6,390 bases of DNA from Acidobacteriaceae bacterium (GTDB lineage Bacteria; Acidobacteriota; Terriglobia; Terriglobales; Acidobacteriaceae). Position 1 is the first letter of the stretch. Every line of letters begins with the position of its first letter. Below are positions 1 to 6,216 of this stretch, piece by piece. The position numbers were made by a program, and so were the translations under genes. Below the pieces are notes generated by a model. It was not told the origin of the DNA and searched no databases. It worked only from the letters and a program-made list of their open reading frames with translations. Where the stretch lies: positions 1 through 6,390 of the forward strand of contig JASHUH010000602.1 in assembly GCA_030040115.1 (NCBI GenBank). Direction: 5' to 3'.

Positions 1-1
1 C

Positions 2-1219
2 GGTGACAGTCATGCCGCGGCCGAGCGTGGCGTTGTGGGCGTTTTCCATCTCGGTGCTCGCCAGGAGAAACGTCCCTACGCCTTTGGGGTCGTTGGCGAG
101 TGTTTTCTCGCCGGTGTAATAGGCGTAGCTGCCGTCGTGATAGGGGTGGCCGCCGAGGTCGGTGGCCTCGACGGTTCCGGTGAGGTTGACGGAGCCATCC
201 GGAGTGGATTGGACGAAATGGCCGAGAATGCCGGTGTAGCCGCGCTGCGCATTCGCGAGGTAAGACTCAGGCAGATAGCCGAGGCGCACGCCTTTGGCGA
301 ACGCATAAACGAAAAGGCAGGAGGCGGAGGCCTCAGGGAAATTGCCCCTGGCGCCGGCCTTGTCGAGAATCTGATGCCAAAGGCCGGTGTTGGCGTCCTG
401 GTAGCGGGCAACGGCGGCGGCATCGGCGCGCAAAATGGCGAGGAGGCGGGCGCGACCCGGATTGTCCTGAGGAAAGGACGGCAGGGTGTCGACGAGCGCG
501 GCCAAATACCAGCCCATTCCGCGGCCCCAAGCCTCTGCCGACATGCCAGTTTGCCGGTTTGCCCAACGCTCCTGCCGGGATTGGTCCCAGTCCTGATGAA
601 GCAAGCCGGTTTTCGGGTCGCGCAGATGCTCCTGAACGAGGACAAACTGCCGGGTGATATCGGCGAAGGCTTCAGGATGATGAAACGTGGCGGCGTACTC
701 GGCATAGAAGGGCTCGGCTTCGTCGATGCCGTCGGGCGTCATCTGGTTGGGATTTTTCGCCGACTGCCAGAAACCGCCGGCGGCGTTGCGCGGTTGTGCG
801 GGAAAACGTTCATAGAGGGTGGTGGCTGCCTGGAAGTAACGCTGATTTTGCGTAACTCCATATAAGAGCATGAGCGGCTCGCCAAGCTGAAAATCGGTGA
901 GCGGGAGGGCGCCGGAGGGGAGGGTGGGCAGAGAGCCGCCGGCGCCGATGAGCGGATCGACCGATGCGCGAATGAAGTCGAAGTAACGAGGATCGACGGC
1001 GTCGAGCCAGGCGGCTTCGAGTCCGGCGAGAACTGCGGCCTGATCATGGGTCCAGTTTGCCGAGGTGGTGGGCGTGAGGCGGCCATCGGGCCAGCGCGCG
1101 ATGGCGGCATTGGCCACACGATGGGACCAAGACTCGTGGTTGGCGAGGAATGGGCCGGAGCCGGCGGCCGGAAAGCCGGCGAACAGGCAGAGCGATGCGA
1201 GCGAGAACAGGAGCTTCAT
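2..1219 (-). CDS. GH105/GH88-type unsaturated glucuronyl (rhamnogalacturonyl) hydrolase, exported, C-terminus cut by window edge
   Basis: The reading frame is open from the ATG at 1219 to the window edge (406 codons, no stop seen). Residues 1-20 form a Sec signal peptide (MKLL start, hydrophobic core, FPAAG before the likely cut), so the enzyme is probably periplasmic or secreted. The rest reads as the six-hairpin (alpha/alpha)6 barrel of GH105/GH88 hydrolases, which remove the 4,5-unsaturated uronic acid left by polysaccharide lyases on pectin-type fragments. Visible family marks are GIDEAEPF (about 164-171), HQDWD (208-212, whose Asp I equate with the YteR general acid/base), WGRGMGWYLAALVD (231-244), GLWHQ (279-283), NFPEASAS (293-300), FAKGVRLGYL (307-316) and GVGTFLLASTE near 380-390. 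The GH105 core is essentially complete by residue 390; residues 391-406 run on, so a short tail or a second domain may follow outside the window. Substrate (rhamnogalacturonan or another uronic polysaccharide) cannot be read from sequence. The ATG is chosen because it starts the signal peptide directly; GGGG lies about 6 nt upstream as a weak ribosome site. Confidence 0.88.
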   Translation of the reverse strand, partial: MKLLFSLASLCLFAGFPAAGSGPFLANHESWSHRVANAAIARWPDGRLTPTTSANWTHDQAAVLAGLEAAWLDAVDPRYFDFIRASVDPLIGAGGSLPTLPSGALPLTDFQLGEPLMLLYGVTQNQRYFQAATTLYERFPAQPRNAAGGFWQSAKNPNQMTPDGIDEAEPFYAEYAATFHHPEAFADITRQFVLVQEHLRDPKTGLLHQDWDQSRQERWANRQTGMSAEAWGRGMGWYLAALVDTLPSFPQDNPGRARLLAILRADAAAVARYQDANTGLWHQILDKAGARGNFPEASASCLFVYAFAKGVRLGYLPESYLANAQRGYTGILGHFVQSTPDGSVNLTGTVEATDLGGHPYHDGSYAYYTGEKTLANDPKGVGTFLLASTEMENAHNATLGRGMTVT

Positions 1220-1283
1220 TTCGACCCCATTGAGCGGGCATGCGCGCCGAAAGCTCAGGAGCGATGCGCCTGGACACTGCACC

Positions 1284-1289
1284 GTTATA
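1284..1289 (-). promoter_or_regulatory. Possible -10 hexamer (TATAAC) for the glycosidase gene
   Basis: Read on the minus strand this is TATAAC, five of six matches to the sigma-70 -10 consensus, 64 nt before the glycosidase ATG. No matching -35 hexamer is visible at a spacing of 16-18 nt, so this is a weak call based on one box only. Confidence 0.25.
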
Positions 1290-1320
1290 CCACTGCGTCC
1301 TTACGACCTTGCGTCATTGT

Positions 1321-1339
1321 GGCGCGAGGAACGCGCGCC
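1321..1339 (-). terminator. Weak GC-rich hairpin downstream of the kinase gene
   Basis: GGCGCG and CGCGCC form a 6 bp stem around a 7 nt loop, beginning 50 nt past the kinase stop codon in the direction of kinase transcription. No U-run follows on the minus strand, so it does not meet the pattern of an intrinsic terminator; it may pause transcription or be chance in GC-rich DNA. Confidence 0.2.
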
Positions 1340-1389
1340 CTTTCAGAACTCGGGCTCGCGCGTGTTTTTGCGCAGCCTGTTGGGCACGT

Positions 1390-4197
1390 TCAGAGTTTGG
1401 GCGCTGGGGATTCGGCCGGTCCGGGCTCCCGGGCCGACGCTGCGCGGTGCGGCGGGATACCGGTTTCCCACGCGGCGCTGACTGCCGGCGACTCGAGGGG
1501 CGCGGGCTGGTAGGGCAGGAAGACGCGGAACGTCGAGCCGCGGAGGGGGTTGCGCTCGGCCCAGATACGGCCGGAATGCTGCAGGACGATGGTGCGGCAG
1601 ATGGCGAGACCGAGGCCGCTGCCGCCCTTTTGGCGCGCGTCGGAGGCGTCGACCTGCTGGAAGCGGCCGAAGATGGTTTCGAGTTTGTCGGCGGGAATGC
1701 CGCGGCCGTGATCGATGACCGACAACGTGACGCCCTCGGAGCCGGGATGGGTCATAACAGAGACGGTGGAATTGGGCGGTGAGAATTTGACGGCGTTGGA
1801 GAGGAGATTGGTGATCACCTGGAGGAGGCGGTCAGGATCGGCGGCAATTTCAGCCTGGATGGTGTCGTGAATGAGCTGCACGCCGCCGGCCTCGGCCACA
1901 GGCTGCATGCCGTCGATGGCTTGGCGCACGATTTCGCCTAACTGGACGGGGCGGAAAGCAAGGGGCTGGCGACCGCTCTGGATGCGTTCGAGGTCGAGTA
2001 TGTCGTTAATGAGGCGGACCAGGCGGTCGGAGTTGGTGACGGCAATGCGGAGCAGGTTCCCCGCCTTTTCGCTGAGATTGCCGAGAATGCCGGAGGAGAG
2101 CAATCCAAGAGAGCCGCGGATAGAGGTGAGCGGAGTGCGCAGTTCGTGACTGACGGTGGAGATGAACTCATCTTTGAGGCGGTCGAGAGCGAAGCGCTGG
2201 CTGATATCGCGAAAGCTGAGGACGGAGCCTGAGAATCTGCCTTGATCGAGGATGGGGGTGAGGACGTACTCGGCGGGGAAGGCCTGGCCGCCGGCGCGGT
2301 AGATCGTGTCTTCGCCGGTAGCGGCTTTGTGACCGTCGGAGGCGTGGCGGAGGGCGCAGTCGTCGCCGCAGCAATCCTCGGCCGCGGCGGCGCCGTGGAG
2401 CAGTTCGTGGACGCCCTTGCCGGTCAGGGTTTCGGGCAAGGCTCCGAGCAGGCGGGCGGCGGCGGGATTGGCGAAACTCACCAGGCCGTGAGGATCGACG
2501 CCGCAAATGCCGTCGGCCACCGAGTCGAGGAGGATCTTCTGCTGGCGGGTAAGCTCGTCGGCGCGGCCACGCTCCTGCGAGCGCGCCAGCATCTGGCCCA
2601 GGGAAGCGGCTGCGGTCTCGACAGCGGCCATGGCTTCACGGTCTTCGCGGAGGGGCAGTTGGCAATAGAATTCAAGGACAGCGAGGACGTTATTGCCCAC
2701 GCGGACGGGCACGGCCCAACCGGAAGACATTTCGTGCTCGAGCGCCGCCTGGAGACGGGGAGTGGGGGACAGGGAGGCGAGATCGGCGACCCATACGGCG
2801 CGGCCATCCTTCCATGCGCGGCCGGGCAGCTCGCTTCCGCTGACCAGGGTTTGGCCCATGCTCTGGCGAATGACGGCATCGGCGCGCTTGCCGGGCGCGC
2901 CCCAGGCGGTGCAGAACTCGAGCCGGTTCTGGCGGGGGTCGACCAGCCATTGAATAGCCAGGTCCCAGCCTTGGGAGACGCACAGGGCCTCGAGGATGCG
3001 CATGGCCGCGACTTCGAGCGAGGCGCTCTCACCGACGATCTGGCTGACGACCAACTGCAGGGCGAGACGGTTTTCTCGCTGCTTTTGCTGGGTCACGTCG
3101 CGGAGCAGGCAACGGACAGCGAGGGGATTTCCGGCTTTCTGGCGTTGACTGAGGCTCAACTCGAGCTCGAGGATGCGCCCATCGGGAGTAAGGTGGCGCA
3201 GCGGCGCACGGTCGACGGCTTCTCCATCGAGCGCGCGGTGAAAGAGGGTCGCGGCTTCTCTGCGGCAGCCGGGCTCGAAGAGCTCGTCGAAGGAATTGAG
3301 GGCCAGAAGCTCGGCATTATCGCGGCCGAAGCAGCGTTTCCAGGCGGGATTGGCGTAAAGAAAGCGGCCTGCCGGGCTGAGGGTGGCGATCATCTCGCTG
3401 GAGTTCTCGAAAAGATCGCGGTAGCGCTCCTGGGACTCGCGCTGGGCCTGCTCCTGGCGCAGGGTGGCGCTGCGATCCATGGCCACGGCAACCAGCCCGC
3501 AAAATTCTCCCGTAGGGTCGCGCAACGCCGAGATGTGGAGGGTGGCGGGCAGGGTTGAGCCGTTTTTGCGGCGCAATTGCGCATCAAAGCCGGGCACCAT
3601 GCTGGGCGGCAGGGTGCGAACGCAGTCGAGATAAGCGGCCATGCGGCCGGCGGGCGTGGAATCGGCCGGTTTTTCGAGGCCGCTGAGTTTTTGCATTTCG
3701 GTGACCAGGCGCGCGCCTTCACCGGGGGCAAAAATCTCGGTTTCGATCCATTGGCTCATCAACTCATCGGCGTGGTAGCCGAGGAGGCGCTCAGCGGCGG
3801 GGTTGACGTAGATGGGGCGGCTGTCGAGGCCCACGGCGACGATGGCTGGTCCGGCGGAATCGAGGAGATTCTTCACAGGGCTGGCGGCGGCCGGCAGATC
3901 GACGGCGCCGGGGAAGCGGATGAACAGGCGGGACGCCAGGAGCAAAGCCGAGACGACGGCGGCGAGCAGAAGGAACGTGTCGAAGCGGGGACCCGCGGCG
4001 AGGCGCACCGCGACCGCGCTGAGGGTCAGAAGCAAGGCTAGGCAGGCGAGAAGCATCCAGACCGTAGAGGCGCGCGAGCGGATTACGGGCGCATTCGATT
4101 CCGCTCGGAAGTTCATCGCCAAGGGCGGATCTTTGACGCTGGAAGTTCCGGCGCCCGCAATTCCGCCCAGTCGTCGCCCCATCATTCCCCCAAACAA
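1390..4197 (-). CDS. Membrane-anchored PAS-PAS-GAF-PAS sensor histidine kinase (orphan)
   Basis: A 935-residue sensor kinase that would autophosphorylate on histidine and pass phosphate to a response regulator. Order of parts: two close hydrophobic helices (about 45-68 and 73-93) with almost no external loop, so sensing is likely cytoplasmic; PAS1 (about 106-243); PAS2 (255-372, starting ERYRDLFENSSEMI); GAF (about 385-540); PAS3 (548-668); HisKA with the H-box SHELRTPL, His684; HATPase_c with N-box residues Asn797 and Asn801, G1 box DHGRGIP (829-835), F-box IFGRFQQVD and G2 box GGSGLGLAI (858-866). All catalytic boxes are intact. PAS3 carries a C609-C610-x3-C614 cluster. A Pro/Ala-rich tail (about 897-935) follows the ATPase domain. 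No receiver or response-regulator gene is in the window, so its partner is unknown. Start is uncertain: the longest frame begins with TTG at 4197 (AAAAGGT 10 nt upstream as ribosome site); ATG codons at 4185, 4182 and 4116 are alternatives that leave every domain intact. Confidence 0.93.
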   Translation of the reverse strand: MFGGMMGRRLGGIAGAGTSSVKDPPLAMNFRAESNAPVIRSRASTVWMLLACLALLLTLSAVAVRLAAGPRFDTFLLLAAVVSALLLASRLFIRFPGAVDLPAAASPVKNLLDSAGPAIVAVGLDSRPIYVNPAAERLLGYHADELMSQWIETEIFAPGEGARLVTEMQKLSGLEKPADSTPAGRMAAYLDCVRTLPPSMVPGFDAQLRRKNGSTLPATLHISALRDPTGEFCGLVAVAMDRSATLRQEQAQRESQERYRDLFENSSEMIATLSPAGRFLYANPAWKRCFGRDNAELLALNSFDELFEPGCRREAATLFHRALDGEAVDRAPLRHLTPDGRILELELSLSQRQKAGNPLAVRCLLRDVTQQKQRENRLALQLVVSQIVGESASLEVAAMRILEALCVSQGWDLAIQWLVDPRQNRLEFCTAWGAPGKRADAVIRQSMGQTLVSGSELPGRAWKDGRAVWVADLASLSPTPRLQAALEHEMSSGWAVPVRVGNNVLAVLEFYCQLPLREDREAMAAVETAAASLGQMLARSQERGRADELTRQQKILLDSVADGICGVDPHGLVSFANPAAARLLGALPETLTGKGVHELLHGAAAAEDCCGDDCALRHASDGHKAATGEDTIYRAGGQAFPAEYVLTPILDQGRFSGSVLSFRDISQRFALDRLKDEFISTVSHELRTPLTSIRGSLGLLSSGILGNLSEKAGNLLRIAVTNSDRLVRLINDILDLERIQSGRQPLAFRPVQLGEIVRQAIDGMQPVAEAGGVQLIHDTIQAEIAADPDRLLQVITNLLSNAVKFSPPNSTVSVMTHPGSEGVTLSVIDHGRGIPADKLETIFGRFQQVDASDARQKGGSGLGLAICRTIVLQHSGRIWAERNPLRGSTFRVFLPYQPAPLESPAVSAAWETGIPPHRAASAREPGPAESPAPKL

Positions 4198-4279
4198 TGA
4201 TCGCTCGACCTTTTCGGCGAGACGAAGCGTATTCTTCCCCGAAACGTTGACCCCGACCTTCGAGCGGTGCTCTTGACCT

Positions 4280-4295
4280 CAGACAATAATGTCTG
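4280..4295. repeat. 6 bp inverted repeat with ATAA spacer (possible operator)
   Basis: CAGACA and TGTCTG form a perfect inverted repeat separated by ATAA. It lies 83 nt upstream of the longest kinase start. The dyad symmetry and length fit a binding site for a dimeric regulator; as RNA it would be a short hairpin. Part of it (TAATGTCTG, 4287-4295) recurs in inverted orientation as CAGACATTA at 4395-4403. Either match could be chance. Confidence 0.35.
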
Positions 4296-4306
4296 GCAGG
4301 GCCAAT

Positions 4307-4320
4307 GGGGGCGAGCCCCC
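4307..4320. repeat. Strong G/C hairpin, 5 bp stem with CGAG loop
   Basis: Five G residues (4307-4311), CGAG, then five C residues (4316-4320) make a perfect, very stable stem-loop readable on either strand. No U-run follows on either side, so it does not fit a simple intrinsic terminator. It sits 11 bp from the 4280-4295 inverted repeat, and the two may form one structured element. Confidence 0.4.
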
Positions 4321-4470
4321 TGAGAGCGCCGAGAAGACTAAAATGCTAGTGCCCACCAGTATAGTTGTTTGCCGCATGTTTTCCACAGAAATCGCAGACA
4401 TTACTAAAAGCCAAATTACTTCGGTCACCGGGAACCCAAGCAACTCGGCATCCGGTTCTTCGACCCAACG

Positions 4471-4501
4471 CTGACGAGCCCTCATTTGAGGACCGTATAC
4501 T
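4471..4501 (+). promoter_or_regulatory. Candidate promoter of the S1/P1-type nuclease gene, near-leaderless
   Basis: TATACT at 4496-4501 matches five of six bases of the sigma-70 -10 consensus and ends 6 nt before the ATG at 4508. A CTGACG hexamer at 4471-4476 is a partial -35 match, but the 19 nt spacer is longer than usual. If this -10 is used, transcription would begin at or next to the ATG, giving a leaderless or nearly leaderless mRNA. The only ribosome-site-like string, GAGGA at 4488-4492, is 15 nt from the ATG, too far for a standard site. Confidence 0.4.
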
Positions 4502-4507
4502 GGCCTC

Positions 4508-5482
4508 ATGTCTCGCTACAGGCTGAGTGGTCAAACCCCGGTGGCCCGTGAAATGTTGCGCGGCGCGCGGTTGCGCCGGATGATTCGGCTGACGCTGGCT
4601 TGCGTTTTCTCGATGGGGGCGGCGTGGCAGGCGCCATGCGCCTACGGCTGGGGCAATGACGGTCATCGCATCATTAACCGCCTGGCGGCGAGCGGATTGC
4701 CGTCGGACGCACCGGCGTTTCTGCGCTCGGAAGCCGCAATGGACGAGATCGAATATCTGGGGCCGGAGCCGGACCGGTGGCGTTCGCTGGCCGAGCCGGA
4801 ACTGAGCGCGGCGCAGGCGCCGGAGCATTTTATCGACTTTGAGCTTGCCGACAAGCTGGGACCGCTGCCGCACAAACGATTCGATTTTCTGGCCAAAGTG
4901 TATGCGGCGGGCGAGCGACCGGAAACGATTGGCCTGCAGCCCTGGCAGGCCGATGAGGTGTGGGAGCGATTGAAATCGGCGATGCGCGACTACCGGGAAT
5001 TGAAGGCGGGGGGAAAAGACACGCAACCGGTGGAGCAGGCGATCCTTTTCTACGCGGGCTGGCTAGGGCATTACGTAGGCGACGGCTCGCAGCCGCTGCA
5101 CACCACTGTGCAGTACAACGGGTGGACGGGGCCGAATCCGCACGGATATACGACGAATCATCAGATCCACTACGAATTCGAAAGCGAGTTCGTGTCTGCG
5201 AACATTCATGCGGGCGACGTGCAGGCGGAGATGACGGCGGCGAGGGCAATCGAGGGGGACATGTTCGACGCGTACGTGGCCTATCTGCGGCGTACGGCGA
5301 GCTGTGTGGAAGAGCTGTACCAATTGGAAAAGGCAGGAGGATTTATCGGCGCCGGGACGGCGGCTTCGCGGGCGTTCACGGCGGCGCGGCTGGCGGCCGG
5401 GGCCAGTATGTTGCGCGACATGATTTATACGGCGTGGCTCGACAGTGCGCAGCCTGTGCCGGATCGGTACGCGGGGAAATGA
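4508..5482 (+). CDS. Secreted S1/P1 nuclease-like (zinc-dependent, phospholipase C-fold) protein
   Basis: A 324-residue protein of the S1/P1 nuclease family, zinc metalloenzymes that cleave phosphodiester bonds in single-stranded nucleic acids and sometimes remove 3'-phosphates. Residues 25-47 form a signal peptide ending CAYG; the mature protein would start at Trp48, as the family requires because the N-terminal Trp binds zinc. Recognisable ligands, paired with P1 numbering: Trp48 (W1), His53 (H6) in WGNDGH, Asp89 (D45) in GPEPDRW, His107 (H60) in EHFIDF, His188/Asp192/His198 (H116/D120/H126) in GHYVGDGSQPLH, His221 (H149), and Glu225 where P1 has Asp153. The protein would act in the periplasm or outside the cell, perhaps in phosphate or nucleotide scavenging. 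Start is unsettled: ATG 4508 gives a long n-region; ATG 4553 or 4580 gives a more standard signal peptide, but neither has a clear ribosome site. A -10 hexamer just before 4508 supports that start. Substrate preference (nucleic acid or phospholipid) is not decidable here. Confidence 0.82.
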   Translation: MSRYRLSGQTPVAREMLRGARLRRMIRLTLACVFSMGAAWQAPCAYGWGNDGHRIINRLAASGLPSDAPAFLRSEAAMDEIEYLGPEPDRWRSLAEPELSAAQAPEHFIDFELADKLGPLPHKRFDFLAKVYAAGERPETIGLQPWQADEVWERLKSAMRDYRELKAGGKDTQPVEQAILFYAGWLGHYVGDGSQPLHTTVQYNGWTGPNPHGYTTNHQIHYEFESEFVSANIHAGDVQAEMTAARAIEGDMFDAYVAYLRRTASCVEELYQLEKAGGFIGAGTAASRAFTAARLAAGASMLRDMIYTAWLDSAQPVPDRYAGK

Positions 5483-5514
5483 CGAGGGCAGATGGAGGGA
5501 GTTTGACCAGCCGA

Positions 5515-6057
5515 TTACTCACCGGCTTCAGCGAAGGAGGGAATCCTGCGCAGCATGGCGGCGAGCGGGCCGGTGACAAGGGCGACAGCGGGAACGGCGA
5601 AGAGGAACCAAGCGAGCGTAGCCTGGCCGGCCAGCACAGCTAATTGCGCGACCGCATGGGTGAAGGGGAAGTGCGCGGTGGCTACAAAAGCACGGTCCGC
5701 TTTGAGATCAAGGAGCCATGCGCCGAGACGCAGGAAGGGCGCGATGAGCACCAGTTGCAGGGGCATGGCGGCGTAATTGGCGGCCTGGATGGCGGGTAAG
5801 TTGAGGCGAAGGGCGAGGGCAAGGGCCGCGCAAAGGAGGGTGGGCGCGCCGAGGACGGGAATGCAGCCAATGGCGAAGCCCAGGGCCAAGGCGAGAGCAA
5901 GGCGATCGGGCGAGGTGCCCTGCCGCAACCAACTTTTCGAAAGGCGTTGAATCCAAGCCACCGGGTACACGTCCTCAACTAGACTTTGAAACACCGGCGG
6001 GCAAAGAAGTTTTATTTTCAAGTGAAACTTTTGGGGGAGTACCGAAAATGGCATCAC
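5515..6057 (-). CDS. DUF2062 family integral membrane protein
   Basis: A protein of up to 180 residues matching DUF2062 (PF09835) in style: a short amphipathic lead (WLRQGTSPDRLALALALGFAIG), the hallmark GCIPVLGAPTLLCAALALALRLNLP stretch split here for length as GCIPVLGAP (64-72) then a hydrophobic run, and NYAAMPLQLVLIAPFLRLG (94-112). About four hydrophobic segments are visible (roughly 53-69, 71-86, 96-115, 136-165), so it sits in the inner membrane. The molecular function of this family is not established. The frame opens with GTG at 6057 followed by ATG at 6054, neither with a ribosome site; GTG at 5961 has GAGGA 10 nt upstream and would give 148 residues, closer to the conserved domain, so the true start may be there. 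Its stop is 32 bp from the nuclease stop in convergent orientation, and it is divergent from ruvC. Confidence 0.78.
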   Translation of the reverse strand: MMPFSVLPQKFHLKIKLLCPPVFQSLVEDVYPVAWIQRLSKSWLRQGTSPDRLALALALGFAIGCIPVLGAPTLLCAALALALRLNLPAIQAANYAAMPLQLVLIAPFLRLGAWLLDLKADRAFVATAHFPFTHAVAQLAVLAGQATLAWFLFAVPAVALVTGPLAAMLRRIPSFAEAGE

Positions 6058-6153
6058 CGATTGGCTAAATGTCGAATTGGAACAGTTGCACGAATTTTCT
6101 CTGCGACCCGTGAACGCTGCGCTGTGCTGCCGATGCGCATTCCATCCCCGGCG

Positions 6154-6198
6154 AGTTCAAATTGTCCGGCCCGGGGCCGAGCTGAAGGCGCTTGAACT
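6154..6198. repeat. Nested inverted repeat upstream of ruvC
   Basis: AGTTCAA (6154-6160) pairs with TTGAACT (6192-6198), 7 bp perfect, enclosing a second stem CGGCC (6167-6171) / GGCCG (6175-6179) with a 3 nt loop. It lies just before the putative ruvC -10 box, so it would be outside a leaderless transcript and might act as DNA, for example as an operator. In GC-rich DNA such a match may be chance. Confidence 0.3.
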
Positions 6199-6202
6199 GC
6201 GG

Positions 6203-6208
6203 TACACT
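6203..6208 (+). promoter_or_regulatory. ruvC: Candidate -10 hexamer (TACACT) for ruvC, near-leaderless
   Basis: TACACT matches four to five bases of the -10 consensus, including the key second A and last T, and ends 8 nt before the ruvC ATG. No good -35 box is seen at 16-18 nt. No ribosome site precedes the ATG, which fits a transcript starting at or within a few bases of it. The surrounding string resembles the one before the nuclease gene (GTATACTGG versus GTACACTTGG). Confidence 0.35.
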
Positions 6209-6216
6209 TGGACCGA

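Larger units (their letters stand above)
1220..1389. other. Intergenic gap between kinase stop and glycosidase start
   Basis: This 170 bp gap separates two minus-strand genes, the kinase upstream and the glycosidase downstream. I see no credible coding sequence in it. It holds a GC-rich hairpin (1321-1339) closer to the kinase end and one -10-like hexamer (minus strand, 1284-1289) closer to the glycosidase. The length is long enough for a separate promoter, so the two genes need not be an operon. Confidence 0.6.
4198..4507. other. Divergent intergenic region, AT-richer than its neighbours, with inverted repeats
   Basis: This 310 bp region lies between the divergent kinase and nuclease genes and should hold the promoters of both. 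Its central part, about 4335-4430, is clearly less GC-rich than the flanking genes. It contains two small perfect inverted repeats (4280-4295 and 4307-4320), a short CTCA/TGAG palindrome at 4481-4490 and a good -10 hexamer next to the nuclease ATG. A 76-codon minus-strand frame (4279-4509) and a 61-codon plus-strand frame (4289-4474) exist, but neither resembles a known protein nor has a clear ribosome site, so I do not call them as genes. A small RNA is possible but unproven. Confidence 0.55.
6058..6216. other. Divergent intergenic region between the DUF2062 gene and ruvC
   Basis: This 159 bp gap should carry the promoters of the two divergent genes. Its right half has a nested inverted repeat (6154-6198) and a -10-like hexamer next to the ruvC start. 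No credible gene lies within it; the open frames that cross it have no family resemblance. If the DUF2062 gene really starts at 5961, the gap grows to 255 bp. Confidence 0.5.

Noticed and set aside
35..865. A 276-codon plus-strand open frame opposite the glycosidase
   Set aside because: The minus-strand frame here matches GH105 throughout with a signal peptide; the plus-strand product is Gly/Val-rich with no family resemblance.
1046..1782. Overlapping plus-strand frames spanning the gap between glycosidase and kinase
   Set aside because: They run across the 5' end of one real gene and the 3' end of another and share composition typical of shadow frames.
2242..3558. A 438-codon open frame on the plus strand, antisense to the kinase
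   Set aside because: It lies fully opposite a kinase with all domains intact, has low-complexity Gly/Ala/Glu-rich composition and no recognisable family. Long antisense frames are expected opposite GC-rich genes.
4287..4403. 9 bp inverted repeats as terminal repeats of a miniature transposon
   Set aside because: Nine-base pairing over about 117 bp is too short, does not extend, and I see no flanking target-site duplication.
4279..4509. A 76-codon minus-strand frame in the kinase-nuclease intergenic region
   Set aside because: It has two mildly hydrophobic stretches but no ribosome site or known family, and it overlaps the likely nuclease promoter and start. It could be a decayed fragment, but nothing supports it as a gene.
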